Shown here: piece by piece, positions 8,531-17,638 of the stretch | How the letters are laid out: each line of letters opens with the position of its first letter | Numbering within the stretch: position 1 is the stretch's first letter | NCBI RefSeq assembly: GCF_042492175.1 | Contig: NZ_CP170453.1 | Span: 2,418,001 to 2,482,000 of the forward strand | Direction of reading: 5' to 3' | Source: CAJXSN01 sp947492235 | Lineage (GTDB): Bacteria > Pseudomonadota > Alphaproteobacteria > Sphingomonadales > Sphingomonadaceae | Length of the DNA: 64,000 nt | Program-made: the position numbers and the translations under genes | The notes under the pieces: generated by a model | Databases searched by the model: none | Seen by the model: only the letters and a program-made list of their open reading frames with translations | Told to the model about the DNA's origin: nothing

Positions 8531-9814
8531 ATGGGACCGATCAACCGAAAACTATTTGCGGGTCTGCCCCCTTTGTTTCTCACCCAGTTCGAACGGACGA
8601 TTGCACGCCGGTACCTGCTTCCCGGCAAGGGCGAGGCGTTTATCGCGCTGGTCGCCGGGATCAGCGTGGGCGTGGTGATGCTGTCCGTCGCCATGCTGGT
8701 GATCGTTATGAGTGTCATGAACGGCTTCCGCGCGGAGTTGCTCGACAAGATCGTTGGCCTGAATGGCCATGCCATCGTGCAGGCCTATGGCGGCCGGCTC
8801 GATGACTGGGAAAACGTGCTGGAGGAAATCCGCGAAACTCCGGGCGTGGTCGATGCGTCCCCGCTGATCGAGCAGCCCTTGCTGGTGACCTATGAGGGGC
8901 GGGTGGAAGCCGCTCTGGTGCGCGGTAACACGCAGGATGATATTGAGAAGCTGGGCGAGAAAACTGTGGTGGGCGATATGGCCCGCGTGCAGCCCGAGGC
9001 AAGTGTGGTCGCCATCGGAGCTCGGATGGCCGAGAATATCGGCGCACGGGTCGGCGATACGGTGACGATCATCAATCCGGCCGGACGCACGACGCCCTTT
9101 GGCACTGTGCCCCGGCAAGTCGGCTACGAAGTCGGCGCAATTTTCGAGGTCGGCCTGTATGATTACGACCAGTCCTTCATCGTCATGCCGATCCCCGATG
9201 CACAGACCCTGCTGCTGACCGGCGAGACCATCGGCATGATCGAAGTGACGACCGAAGACGCAGACCGCGTGGGCGAGATCATGGCGCCTGTGACCGCCAG
9301 CCTGCAGGGCCGCGCCATCGTGTCGGACTGGAAGACGATCAACTCCACCATATTCGAGGCGCTGCAGGTGGAACGGGTGGCGATGTTCTTTGCGCTCAGC
9401 TTCATGGTGCTGGTCGCCGCGTTCAATATCCTGTCGAGCCTGGTCATGCTGGTCCGGGCAAAGACGCGCGATATAGCCATCATGCGGACCATGGGCGCGA
9501 CGCGCAAAAGCTTGCTCAAAATCTTCGTCACAACCGGATTTACCGTGGGGGCGATTGGCACGGTTGCGGGGCTGATCCTCGGCTTCCTTGTGCTGTTCTT
9601 CCGCCAGCCGATTGTGAAGGTGATCGAGGTGGTGACGGGCCAGAACCTGTGGGATCCCTCGATCCGCTTCCTGACAACCCTGCCGGCCAAGACCGATCCG
9701 ATGGAAATTGTCGGCATTGTGACGCTGGCTCTGGTGCTCAGCTTCCTTGCGACGCTCTATCCCGCGCTCAAGGCCTCCGGTACCGATCCTGTGCAGGTGC
9801 TGCGTTATGAATAG
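8531..9814 (+). CDS. lolC: Lipoprotein-releasing ABC transporter permease (LolC/LolE family)
   Basis: A 427-residue inner-membrane permease of the Lol system, which extracts mature lipoproteins from the inner membrane for delivery by LolA. It has one N-terminal transmembrane segment (EAFIALVAGISVGVVMLSV region), a large periplasmic domain (about 60-270) and three C-terminal transmembrane segments. The FtsX-type segment TRDIAIMRTMGATRKSLLKI is clear. A single LolC/E-type gene precedes lolD, as usual in alphaproteobacteria, so a homodimeric permease is likely. ATG 8531 was chosen because homology begins there (MGPINRKLF); the upstream open frame has unrelated composition and no convincing ribosome-binding site separates the choices. 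It overlaps lolD by 8 nt. Confidence 0.93.
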   Translation: MGPINRKLFAGLPPLFLTQFERTIARRYLLPGKGEAFIALVAGISVGVVMLSVAMLVIVMSVMNGFRAELLDKIVGLNGHAIVQAYGGRLDDWENVLEEIRETPGVVDASPLIEQPLLVTYEGRVEAALVRGNTQDDIEKLGEKTVVGDMARVQPEASVVAIGARMAENIGARVGDTVTIINPAGRTTPFGTVPRQVGYEVGAIFEVGLYDYDQSFIVMPIPDAQTLLLTGETIGMIEVTTEDADRVGEIMAPVTASLQGRAIVSDWKTINSTIFEALQVERVAMFFALSFMVLVAAFNILSSLVMLVRAKTRDIAIMRTMGATRKSLLKIFVTTGFTVGAIGTVAGLILGFLVLFFRQPIVKVIEVVTGQNLWDPSIRFLTTLPAKTDPMEIVGIVTLALVLSFLATLYPALKASGTDPVQVLRYE

Positions 9815-10490
9815 GCCGGGACAACCAGTGGTGGAACTGCGCGGATTGAAGCGCAGTTTCCAGCAGGGTGATGTAAAAATCGACGTACTGCGCGGGATCG
9901 ATCTGGCGGTTCAGCCGGGCGAGATTGTCGCGCTGCTCGGGCCGTCGGGTTCGGGCAAATCCACGCTGCTGCAGGCGGTCGGCCTGCTTGAAGGCGGCTT
10001 TGGCGGCGAGATCGTGATCGCCGGGCAGGCGGCCGAGAAATCCGACAGCGCGGCACGAACCGAACTGCGGCGCAACCATCTGGGCTTCGTCTATCAGTTC
10101 CATCACCTGCTGCCCGACTTCAACGCGCTGGAGAATGTCGTGCTTCCGCAATTGGTGGCGAATGTGGACAAGGCCGATGCCGAACGCCGCGCCGAAGACC
10201 TGCTTGTGGCCCTCGGGCTCGGGGCGCGTCTGGAGCACCGCCCGAGCCAGCTGTCGGGCGGGGAGCAACAGCGCGTGGCTGTCGCGCGCGGACTTGCCAA
10301 TCGGCCCAAGCTTGTCCTTGCCGACGAGCCGACCGGCAATCTGGATGAACATACATCGGACAAGGTGCTGGACCAGTTCCTCGGCCTTGTCCGGGGCGAG
10401 GGCAGTGCAGCGCTGATAGCGACGCATAACGAGCGACTGGCCGCCAAGATGGACCGGGTTCTGCGGCTGCATGAGGGATTGCTGGCCTAG
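9807..10490 (+). CDS. lolD: Lipoprotein-releasing ABC transporter ATP-binding protein
   Basis: A 227-residue ABC ATPase. It has Walker A GPSGSGKST, Q-loop FVYQFHHLLPDFNALENV (the FHHLLPDF form is typical of LolD), signature LSGGEQQRVAVARGLA, Walker B VLADEPTGNLD and the switch His in IATHN. It energises the partner permease to release lipoproteins from the inner membrane. The ATG at 9807 lies inside the end of lolC (8-nt overlap), so translation is coupled. Confidence 0.95.
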   Translation: MNRPGQPVVELRGLKRSFQQGDVKIDVLRGIDLAVQPGEIVALLGPSGSGKSTLLQAVGLLEGGFGGEIVIAGQAAEKSDSAARTELRRNHLGFVYQFHHLLPDFNALENVVLPQLVANVDKADAERRAEDLLVALGLGARLEHRPSQLSGGEQQRVAVARGLANRPKLVLADEPTGNLDEHTSDKVLDQFLGLVRGEGSAALIATHNERLAAKMDRVLRLHEGLLA

Positions 10491-10540
10491 AGCCGGAAAC
10501 CGAGCCGCGCTCGTGCGTTCTCCCCTCAAAGGAGATATTC

Positions 10541-10822
10541 ATGAGCGATCATCCAAGCACGTTCGAAGGCACACCCGGCAATACGGGCGCACTTAACTGG
10601 GAAGACCGCGCGGCGCTTCACCGCAAAGACGATGGAGACGGCGTCCTCGACGGAGCGAAGTCATTGAAGCGAGGCTCTTTCGCCGAGATTATCGAGCATC
10701 TGATGCTTTTGCCCGGTGATGATCGCGAAGCCTATGTCATCGAAAAGGCGGGCGATCGGGAGTACTCGGCTGACGAGGCAGCCGCGCTCTACCAGCACCC
10801 TGATTTTCCACGAAACGACTAG
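10541..10822 (+). CDS. Small hypothetical protein, 93 residues
   Basis: I do not recognise a family. The gene has a good ribosome-binding site (AAAGGAG, 10528-10534) and ATG at 10541. The protein is hydrophilic and acidic with no signal peptide, membrane segment or cysteine. The middle (FAEIIEHLMLLPGDDREAYVIEKAGDREY) looks like a compact helical or alpha-beta domain, followed by a DEAAALYQHPDFP tail. It begins 50 nt after lolD on the same strand. Codon use resembles its neighbours, so it is likely a real gene. Confidence 0.6.
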   Translation: MSDHPSTFEGTPGNTGALNWEDRAALHRKDDGDGVLDGAKSLKRGSFAEIIEHLMLLPGDDREAYVIEKAGDREYSADEAAALYQHPDFPRND

Positions 10823-10875
10823 AGCGCTCGACAGGGACAGGCGACGCCTCGGCGAAGCGAGGCTACGGTCGGCTG

Positions 10876-11400
10876 ATGATAGCCATCGCCATGCCGCTCG
10901 CCCTCCTGTTTCAAACGCCTGGCACGACAGCTCAGACAGCAGCGCCGCCCGCGCCCGCTTGCGATACCGCAGCGCATACGGCCTTCGATTTCTGGGTCGG
11001 CGAATGGGATGTGTATCCCGCTGGGCAGGACACGCAGGTGGCGAAGAGCCTGATCGAGCGCCGCTACAAGGGTTGCGCCGTTGTCGAACAATGGATGCCC
11101 TTCCGTGGCGAGGGCGGCACCAGCCTCAACCATGTCGACCCCGAAAGCGGGCGCTGGCACCAGAAATGGGTTGGTCAATCGCCCGGCGCCGTCGAATTCG
11201 TGGGCGGGCCAGCCGAAGGCAAAATGGTTTTGCAGGGATATTGGGAGGATCTGGGCGGCCCCGGCGTCGATGCCCTTGTCAGAATGACCTATACCGCGCA
11301 GGAGGATGGCTCGGTGCGCCAGCACGGCGAAGCATCCACGGATCACGGCCTGTCATGGGCCACCAGCTTCGATTTTATCTATCGCCCCGCCGCGGATTAA
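10876..11400 (+). CDS. Secreted DUF1579-like hypothetical protein
   Basis: A 174-residue protein. Its N-terminus (MIAIAMPLALLFQTPGTTAQTA) looks like a signal peptide, so it is probably periplasmic. The motif FDFWVGEWDV and the later MVLQGYWED segment are typical of a family of small secreted proteins with a lipocalin-like beta fold often annotated DUF1579-like or hypothetical. No catalytic residues can be named. It sits between a small hypothetical gene and glutathione peroxidase on the same strand. Start ATG 10876; a ribosome-binding site is not obvious. Confidence 0.7.
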   Translation: MIAIAMPLALLFQTPGTTAQTAAPPAPACDTAAHTAFDFWVGEWDVYPAGQDTQVAKSLIERRYKGCAVVEQWMPFRGEGGTSLNHVDPESGRWHQKWVGQSPGAVEFVGGPAEGKMVLQGYWEDLGGPGVDALVRMTYTAQEDGSVRQHGEASTDHGLSWATSFDFIYRPAAD

Positions 11401-11424
11401 GGCGGCGTCAGCAAGGACCGCTTT

Positions 11425-11904
11425 ATGACCACGATTGCCGATTTCACTGTCGAGACCAATAGCGGCGAGACACTCGATCTGTCCGAGAAGCTGGGCAAGG
11501 TCCTGCTGGTGGTCAACACGGCCAGCAAATGCGGCTTCACCCCGCAATATGACGGGCTGGAAGACCTGCAAAAGGAATATGTCGATCAGGGTTTTGAAGT
11601 CATCGCCTTCCCCTGCAACCAGTTCGGCGCGCAAGAGCCGGGAGATGCCGAGGAAATCGCCAATTTCTGCAAGCTGACATACGATACGTCCTTCCCCCTC
11701 ATGGCCAAGGTGGACGTCAACGGGCCCGATGCATCCCCGCTGTATGACTGGATGAAGGGCGAGGCCAAGGGCCTGATGGGCAGCGAGGGCGTGAAGTGGA
11801 ACTTCACCAAATTCCTGATCGACCGGGAGGGCAAGGTGGTGCGCCGCTTCGCTCCGCAGGACGCGCCTAAATCGCTGAAGCGTCATATCGAGAAACTGCT
11901 GTAA
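11425..11904 (+). CDS. Glutathione peroxidase family protein
   Basis: A 159-residue thioredoxin-fold peroxidase. The peroxidatic Cys36 lies in NTASKCGFTPQY, the partner Gln in FPCNQFGAQEPG and the Trp/Asn in KWNFTKFLID, giving the complete catalytic tetrad of the family. It is the cysteine (not selenocysteine) form and would reduce hydrogen peroxide or lipid hydroperoxides; in bacteria these proteins often use thioredoxin rather than glutathione. The start ATG 11425 has AAGGA upstream at good spacing. Cytoplasmic, no signal peptide. Confidence 0.94.
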   Translation: MTTIADFTVETNSGETLDLSEKLGKVLLVVNTASKCGFTPQYDGLEDLQKEYVDQGFEVIAFPCNQFGAQEPGDAEEIANFCKLTYDTSFPLMAKVDVNGPDASPLYDWMKGEAKGLMGSEGVKWNFTKFLIDREGKVVRRFAPQDAPKSLKRHIEKLL

Positions 11905-11938
11905 CCTTATCGGCGACGGGGGCGAAAGGCCGAGCATC

Positions 11939-12289
11939 ATGCTAGACACATTCAACCAGTGGTTTCTCTCGCTCGGCGCGGAATACGGGGTCAATCCGTA
12001 TATCTTCGGCGCGATCTATATCGGGGCGATCCCGTTCTTTATCCTCAGCATCGGCTGGCTGGTGCGGCGGGCGAAGGCGGGCCGTTCCACCGTTTTGCCA
12101 ACCATGAGTGCTGGGTTCTTCTTCGTTTCCGCCTATCTCTATCTCGCGATTGCAGGCCGCAATATTCCAGTGTGGGTGTGGATCTTCCTCGCTGCGCTCA
12201 TCGTCTATGGCGCGTGGTCGAGCATTCGCGACACGCGCAAGAAGATTGCCGCAGCGAAGGCCGAGGCCGAAGCCGAAGCCGGCGCGTAG
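11939..12289 (+). CDS. Small membrane protein with three predicted transmembrane segments
   Basis: A 116-residue protein of unknown function. Hydrophobic segments lie at about residues 22-42 (IFGAIYIGAIPFFILSIGWL), 55-70 and 76-92, followed by a basic and then alanine/glutamate-rich cytoplasmic tail (KKIAAAKAEAEAEAGA) that probably forms a helix. No conserved motif is recognised. The gene is 34 nt after glutathione peroxidase and 87 nt before dnaE on the same strand. Confidence 0.65.
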   Translation: MLDTFNQWFLSLGAEYGVNPYIFGAIYIGAIPFFILSIGWLVRRAKAGRSTVLPTMSAGFFFVSAYLYLAIAGRNIPVWVWIFLAALIVYGAWSSIRDTRKKIAAAKAEAEAEAGA

Positions 12290-12376
12290 CGCGGCGCTTC
12301 AACGCTATCCACAGCCGGGCCAATTTGTCCCGGCGTGCACCTTTCCGACTCAGCTTTCGCGCCCCATAGTGTGTCG

Positions 12377-15300
12377 ATGGCCTTCGCACCTTTCGTTCCC
12401 TTGCGCGTCCTTTCCAGCTATTCGATGCTGGAAGGCGCAGTCGATCCGAAAGCCTTTGGAAAGCTTGCGAAGGAGCGCGGCTTTCCCGCCATCGCCATCT
12501 GCGATCGCAATGGCCTGTATGGCAGCGTCGCCTTTGCCAAGGCATGCTTCGAAGAGGGTGTCCAGCCGATCATCGGGACCTTGCTGGGCGTGGCGCGCGG
12601 TGAGAGCTTCGGCGGGGAGCAGGCCATCGATTACCTGCCGCTCTATGCGCAGGACGAAGCGGGCTATGACAATCTGTGCCATCTGGTCAGCCGCGCCCAC
12701 CTGGAGCGCCCGCTGGAGCTGGAGCCGCATGTCAGCCTGGCCGATCTGGAAGGCTACACCGATGGCCTGATCGCGCTGACCGGTGCGGCAGAAGGCGGCT
12801 TGACCCGCTTGCTTGCAGACGGGCAGGCAGACCACGCAGGCGCTTATGCCGACCGGTTGCAGGCGCTCTTTACCGAACGGCTTTATGTCGAATTGTCTCG
12901 CCGAGGGAATGCCGTCGAAATGGCTGCTGAGGACGGGCTGCTGGAGCTGGCCTATGCCCGCGACCTGCCGCTCGTCGCCAGCAATCCGGCTAATTTTGCC
13001 GACCCGCATTTCCACCGAGCGCATGACGCGATGCTGTGCATCGCGAGCAGTCACAAGATATTCGAGGAAGACAGGCCCAAAACCGACCGCGAAGCCTTCG
13101 TGAAGTCCGCGCCGATGATGGAAGAGGCGTTTCCCGATTTGCCCGAAGCGCGGGCCAACACGCTCGTCATTGCCCAGCGCTGTGCCTTCGCGCCGCCCAG
13201 CCGCGCGCCGATCCTGCCCAGTCTGGCGGGCGATATCGAGGGCGAAAAACAGATGCTGGCCGAGCAGTCACGCGCCGGTCTCGATGCGCGGCTTGCAGCC
13301 TATGAAGAACTGCCGGAGGAAGAGCGGCAAGTCTATTACGAACGCCTTGATTACGAGCTGGGCATCATCAACCGGATGGGCTTTCCCGGCTACTTCCTTA
13401 TCGTCGCCGACTTTATCCAGTGGGCGAAGGACAATGGCATTCCGGTGGGGCCGGGGCGTGGTTCGGGTGCGGGCAGTCTGGTGGCCTGGGCGCTGACGAT
13501 TACGGGCCTTGACCCGATCCGGCTCGGACTGCTGTTCGAGCGGTTCCTGAATCCCGAACGCGTTTCCATGCCCGATTTCGATATCGATTTCTGCGAAACG
13601 CGGCGCGGCGAGGTCATCCGCTATGTGCAGGCGAAATACGGCGCCGATCACGTCGCGCAGATCATCACTTTCGGCAAGATGAAGGCGCGCGCGGTGCTGC
13701 GCGATGTCGGGCGTATTCTGGACTTCGGCTATGGCCGCACGGACCGTCTGTGCAAGATGGTGCCCAACCATCCGACCGACCCGTGGACGTTGAAGCGCGC
13801 GCTCAACGGATCGTCGGAATTCAAGGCCGAATATCACAACGACAACGACACCAAGGCGCTGATCGATCTGGCGATGCAGCTGGAGGGGCTGCCGCGCAAT
13901 TCCTCCACCCACGCCGCCGGTGTGGTGATCGGCGACCGTCCGCTGGAAAAGCTGGTGCCGCTCTACCGCGATCCCCGGTCCGATATGCCGGTGACCCAGT
14001 TCGACATGAAATTCGTCGAAAGCAGCGGCCTGGTGAAGTTTGATTTTCTCGGCCTGAAAACGCTGTCGGTCCTGCAAAAGGCGGTGGACCTGCTGGCTAA
14101 GCGCGGGATCGAGGTCGATCTGGATGCGCTGGCGTGGGACGATCCGGCGGTTTTCCAGCTGCTCAAACAGGGCAACACGGTCGGCGTGTTCCAGCTGGAA
14201 TCCGAAGGGATGCGGCGCACGCTGACGGCGGTAAAGCCGACCAAGTTCGAAGACATTATCGCGCTCGTCTCGCTCTACCGGCCGGGTCCGATGGACAACA
14301 TCCCGCTGTTCGGCAAACGCAAGGCAGGCGAAGTCGCGATCGAATATCCGCACCCGAAGCTGGAGGGGATACTCGAGGAGACCTACGGCATCTTCGTCTA
14401 CCAAGAACAGGTGATGCAGGCCGCGCAGATCCTGGCCGGATATTCGCTGGGCGATGCCGATCTGCTCCGCCGCGCCATGGGCAAGAAAGTGCAGGCGGAA
14501 ATGGACGCCCAGCGCGGCCGGTTTGTTGACGGGTGCAAGACCGAGTCGGGGATCGAAGCGGACGACGCGAACGAGCTGTTCGACTTGATCGACAAATTCG
14601 CAGGCTACGGCTTCAACAAATCCCACGCTGCCGCTTACGCTCTACTGGCCTATCAAACCGCGTGGCTGAAGGCGCATTATCCGGAGGAATTTTACGCCGC
14701 CTCCATGTGTTTCGACCTGCACCAGTCGGAGAAACTAGCGGTGTTTGTCGACGATGCGCGGCGCTATCCGGGGCGCGAGGGCGGGGTGGTCGTCGCACCG
14801 CCCGACATCAATCATTCGGAGGCCCAGTTCACCGTCCAGCGCGATGACGAGGGTTATGCTGTGCGCTATGCGCTCGCAGGTATTCGCAATGTCGGCGAGA
14901 AGGCTATGCAGGCGATTGTCGCCGAGCGTGAGGCAAACGGGGCCTTCGAGAGCCTCGCCAACCTGTTCGACCGCCTGCCGCAAGGTTCGATGAATTCGCG
15001 GCAGCTGGAAGGTCTGATCGCTGCCGGCGCGCTGGACGCGCTGGAACCCGATCGAGGAAAGCTGGCGGCGAATATCCCGCTGCTGCTCGCCACCGCCGAT
15101 GCCGCAATGCGCGAGCGGTCGAGCGGGCAGGAGGCGCTGTTTGGCGGCGATATGGCGCAGACCGATACGCTGCGCCTGAAAGATGCCGAGGAATGGACCC
15201 GCGCCGAGCGCATGGCGAAAGAGCGCGAGAATTTCGGCTTCTATTTCTCTGCCCACCCGGTCAGCGCCTACCGCGAGGCCGCAAGTGCGAATGGCGCACG

Positions 15301-15868
15301 GTCCTACGCCTCGCTGATGGAAGGCGGAGCGCCTACTGGCGGCAGCACCAAGGCCGTGATGGCGGCGATGGTGGAGGCGGTGAATATCGGCAAGACACGG
15401 CGCGGCAAGGATTTCGTCCGTGCGGATTTTTCCGACAATACCGGCCAGTTCAGCGCGGCGTGCTTCGAAGACGGACTGGTTGAATCCTTCCGCAAATGGG
15501 CCGCCGAGGGCACCTGCATTCTGCTCAATGTGGAGCTGGACAGCCCTTCGCCCGACGAACCGCCGCGTATCACCGTGCGCGGCGGGCGGCCGCTGGAAGG
15601 GGTGGTGAGCAATCAGCGGATGCTCCTGACGCTGGAGGTGCAGCATCAGGCCGCCCTGTCGGAACTGGCAACGTGCCTGGTGCCGGGCCAACCTGGCTTT
15701 GGCGAAGTGCAGGCGAGACTGACAACTGCCGAGGGAGCACCGCTGGTCAGTCTCGGCAATGACTTCAAGCTGGGCGGAAATCTGGCCGACCGGCTGATGG
15801 AAATCGACGGGCTGGCGAACATCAAGCTGGTGCCCAAGGCCGGGCCGCGCCTGCACCGCGCGGCTTAG
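12377..15868 (+). CDS. dnaE: DNA polymerase III alpha subunit (replicative polymerase)
   Basis: A 1163-residue protein, the usual DnaE length. It holds the 5'-3' polymerising activity of the replicative holoenzyme. Order: N-terminal PHP domain, polymerase palm with the aspartates of MPDFDIDFCETRRGEV (around 13568-13615), the GRGSGAGSLVAWAL segment just before it, GVFQLESEGMR, the tRNA-like GYGFNKSHAAAYA, helix-hairpin-helix region and OB fold toward the C-terminus. The PHP motif is strongly altered: where many bacteria have histidines this protein has FVPLRVLSSYS, and ICDRNGLYG replaces the usual D-H pair, so metal binding by PHP is probably lost. ATG 12377 was preferred over GTG 12335 because it begins the conserved N-terminus. 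Confidence 0.97.
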   Translation: MAFAPFVPLRVLSSYSMLEGAVDPKAFGKLAKERGFPAIAICDRNGLYGSVAFAKACFEEGVQPIIGTLLGVARGESFGGEQAIDYLPLYAQDEAGYDNLCHLVSRAHLERPLELEPHVSLADLEGYTDGLIALTGAAEGGLTRLLADGQADHAGAYADRLQALFTERLYVELSRRGNAVEMAAEDGLLELAYARDLPLVASNPANFADPHFHRAHDAMLCIASSHKIFEEDRPKTDREAFVKSAPMMEEAFPDLPEARANTLVIAQRCAFAPPSRAPILPSLAGDIEGEKQMLAEQSRAGLDARLAAYEELPEEERQVYYERLDYELGIINRMGFPGYFLIVADFIQWAKDNGIPVGPGRGSGAGSLVAWALTITGLDPIRLGLLFERFLNPERVSMPDFDIDFCETRRGEVIRYVQAKYGADHVAQIITFGKMKARAVLRDVGRILDFGYGRTDRLCKMVPNHPTDPWTLKRALNGSSEFKAEYHNDNDTKALIDLAMQLEGLPRNSSTHAAGVVIGDRPLEKLVPLYRDPRSDMPVTQFDMKFVESSGLVKFDFLGLKTLSVLQKAVDLLAKRGIEVDLDALAWDDPAVFQLLKQGNTVGVFQLESEGMRRTLTAVKPTKFEDIIALVSLYRPGPMDNIPLFGKRKAGEVAIEYPHPKLEGILEETYGIFVYQEQVMQAAQILAGYSLGDADLLRRAMGKKVQAEMDAQRGRFVDGCKTESGIEADDANELFDLIDKFAGYGFNKSHAAAYALLAYQTAWLKAHYPEEFYAASMCFDLHQSEKLAVFVDDARRYPGREGGVVVAPPDINHSEAQFTVQRDDEGYAVRYALAGIRNVGEKAMQAIVAEREANGAFESLANLFDRLPQGSMNSRQLEGLIAAGALDALEPDRGKLAANIPLLLATADAAMRERSSGQEALFGGDMAQTDTLRLKDAEEWTRAERMAKERENFGFYFSAHPVSAYREAASANGARSYASLMEGGAPTGGSTKAVMAAMVEAVNIGKTRRGKDFVRADFSDNTGQFSAACFEDGLVESFRKWAAEGTCILLNVELDSPSPDEPPRITVRGGRPLEGVVSNQRMLLTLEVQHQAALSELATCLVPGQPGFGEVQARLTTAEGAPLVSLGNDFKLGGNLADRLMEIDGLANIKLVPKAGPRLHRAA

Positions 15869-15929
15869 GCCCCTTCGGCACCCCCGTTACACCGTGACAC
15901 GCGCTTTTTCCTTGCGGGCGGCGGCCTGT

Positions 15930-15949
15930 TTGCGCACTCTTGTGCGCAA
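15930..15949. promoter_or_regulatory. Perfect 8-bp inverted repeat upstream of the acyl-CoA ligase gene
   Basis: ttgcgcac (15930-15937), spacer tctt, gtgcgcaa (15942-15949). It lies 28 nt before the ATG of the acyl-CoA ligase, between it and dnaE. The position fits an operator for a dimeric repressor or a short RNA hairpin in the leader. Which of these is inference. Confidence 0.45.
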
Positions 15950-15977
15950 CGAAAAACAATAGAGAGGAAGCCGCGCA

Positions 15978-17576
15978 ATGCTCGGAGCCATGCAAGACTG
16001 GACTATGCGGATCACCCATGTGATCGACCATGCTGCCCGCGAAAGCGGGACCCGCGAGATCGTCACACGCTGGGCCGATGGCAGCGAAACACGCACAGAC
16101 TGGTCGGGCATTCGCACCGATGCCCTGAAAATGGCGCAGGCGCTGGAGGCACTGGGCCTCAAAACGGGTGACAAGGTTGCCAGTCTTGCGATGAACCATT
16201 CGCGCCATCTGGTCAGCTGGTACGGCGTCGCCGGGATGGGCGGGGTGCTCCACACCGTGAACCCGCGCCTGTTCGAGGATCAGCTCGAATATATCGTCAA
16301 CCACGCCGAAGATAAGGTGATGCTGTACGATGCGATGTTCCAGCCGATCATCGACAAGATGCGCGACAAGTGGACCACGGTCGAACACTACATATGCTTC
16401 GATAGCGGCGATCAGTCGCAAAGTTTCGAGGACTGGATCGGCGCACAGGACGGCGCGTATGAATGGGTGCAGGGCTCCGAAACCGACCCATGCATGATCT
16501 GCTACACCAGCGGCACCACGGGTAATCCGAAAGGCGTGCAATACGAACACCGCAGCACGGTTTTGCACGCGCTTGCCGGACTTCAGCCCGCCGCTTTCAA
16601 CTTCAGTTCGGCCAGCGTGATGCTGCCTGTTGTGCCGATGTTCCACGCGGCCAGCTGGGGCCTGCCCTATGCGGGCGCGATGGCGGGCATCAAATTCGTC
16701 TTCAGCGCGGTCAACGACCCCGCCGTCCTGCACAAGCTGATGCTCGATGAGGGCGTGACCGACAGCGCTGGTGTTCCGACCGTCTGGCTCGCGCATTTTC
16801 AGTATTGCGACAAGGAAGGCATCGATTTGCCCCCGCTCAAGGCGGCCACGATTGGCGGATCTGCCTGTCCGCGCTTTATGATCGAACGGCTTATGAAGAA
16901 CGGCACCCGCGTCCAGCACGCCTGGGGAATGACCGAGACGTCGCCCATCGGCACGGTTGGCGGGCCGACATGGGATTGGGACCAGCTCAGCTTCGAGGAA
17001 AAGGTCGACAAGACCGCGATGCAAGGCCGCCCGATTTTCGGGGTGGAACTTCGCACGCTCGACCTCGACGATCCTACCAAGGTCCTGCCGCGCGATGGCG
17101 AGACCAGCGGCGCGCTGCAGATCCGTGGGCCGTGGATCATCCAGCGCTATCTTAAGGCGGAGGCCGATGCGGCTGATCCCGAGGGCTGGTTCGACACCGG
17201 CGATGTCGGCATCCTGCATCCCGACGGCACGCTGCAACTGACCGACCGGACCAAGGACGTGATCAAGTCGGGCGGCGAGTGGATCAGCTCGGTCGAGCTG
17301 GAAAACGCGGCGGTGGGCCATCCGGATGTGGCCGAGGCGGCTGCCATCGGCATGTACCACCCGAAATGGGACGAGCGGCCCGTGCTGTTCGTGGTCAAGA
17401 ACGAAGGTGCAGATATCTCGGCCGATGACGTGAAGGGCTATCTGGAAGGCAAGATCGCCACATGGTGGATGCCCGATGCGGTCGAATTTGTGGACGATAT
17501 CCCCCACACCGCGACCGGCAAGATCAGCAAGAAAGACCTGCGCGATCGTTTCGCGGATTACAAGCTGGAGGGGTGA
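15978..17576 (+). CDS. AMP-dependent fatty acid--CoA ligase
   Basis: A 532-residue adenylate-forming enzyme. The P-loop-like motif YTSGTTGNPKGVQYEHRS, the A5-type HAWGMTETSP, the A7/A8 region GWFDTGDVGILHPDG with DRTKDVIKSGGEWISSVELE, and the C-terminal catalytic lysine in TATGKISKKDLR are all present. The overall sequence resembles the medium/long-chain acyl-CoA synthetases of the AlkK group. It activates a fatty acid to its CoA thioester in the cytoplasm. The leader carries GAGAGGAAG as ribosome-binding site and a perfect inverted repeat that may be an operator. A DUF1330 gene follows at 62 nt. Confidence 0.93.
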   Translation: MLGAMQDWTMRITHVIDHAARESGTREIVTRWADGSETRTDWSGIRTDALKMAQALEALGLKTGDKVASLAMNHSRHLVSWYGVAGMGGVLHTVNPRLFEDQLEYIVNHAEDKVMLYDAMFQPIIDKMRDKWTTVEHYICFDSGDQSQSFEDWIGAQDGAYEWVQGSETDPCMICYTSGTTGNPKGVQYEHRSTVLHALAGLQPAAFNFSSASVMLPVVPMFHAASWGLPYAGAMAGIKFVFSAVNDPAVLHKLMLDEGVTDSAGVPTVWLAHFQYCDKEGIDLPPLKAATIGGSACPRFMIERLMKNGTRVQHAWGMTETSPIGTVGGPTWDWDQLSFEEKVDKTAMQGRPIFGVELRTLDLDDPTKVLPRDGETSGALQIRGPWIIQRYLKAEADAADPEGWFDTGDVGILHPDGTLQLTDRTKDVIKSGGEWISSVELENAAVGHPDVAEAAAIGMYHPKWDERPVLFVVKNEGADISADDVKGYLEGKIATWWMPDAVEFVDDIPHTATGKISKKDLRDRFADYKLEG

Positions 17577-17638
17577 GCAAAACGATCCTCCCTATTTTCG
17601 ACGCAGTCGCAAATGGGGAGGGACTGAGGAGCACAAAA

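Noticed and set aside
10846..10863. gcctcg/cgaggc hairpin between the small hypothetical gene and the secreted protein gene.
   Set aside because: A 6-bp stem without a T-run is too weak to call a terminator or regulatory element.
15822..17507. A 561-codon minus-strand open frame opposite the acyl-CoA ligase.
   Set aside because: Antisense shadow; the ligase on the plus strand has all adenylation motifs.
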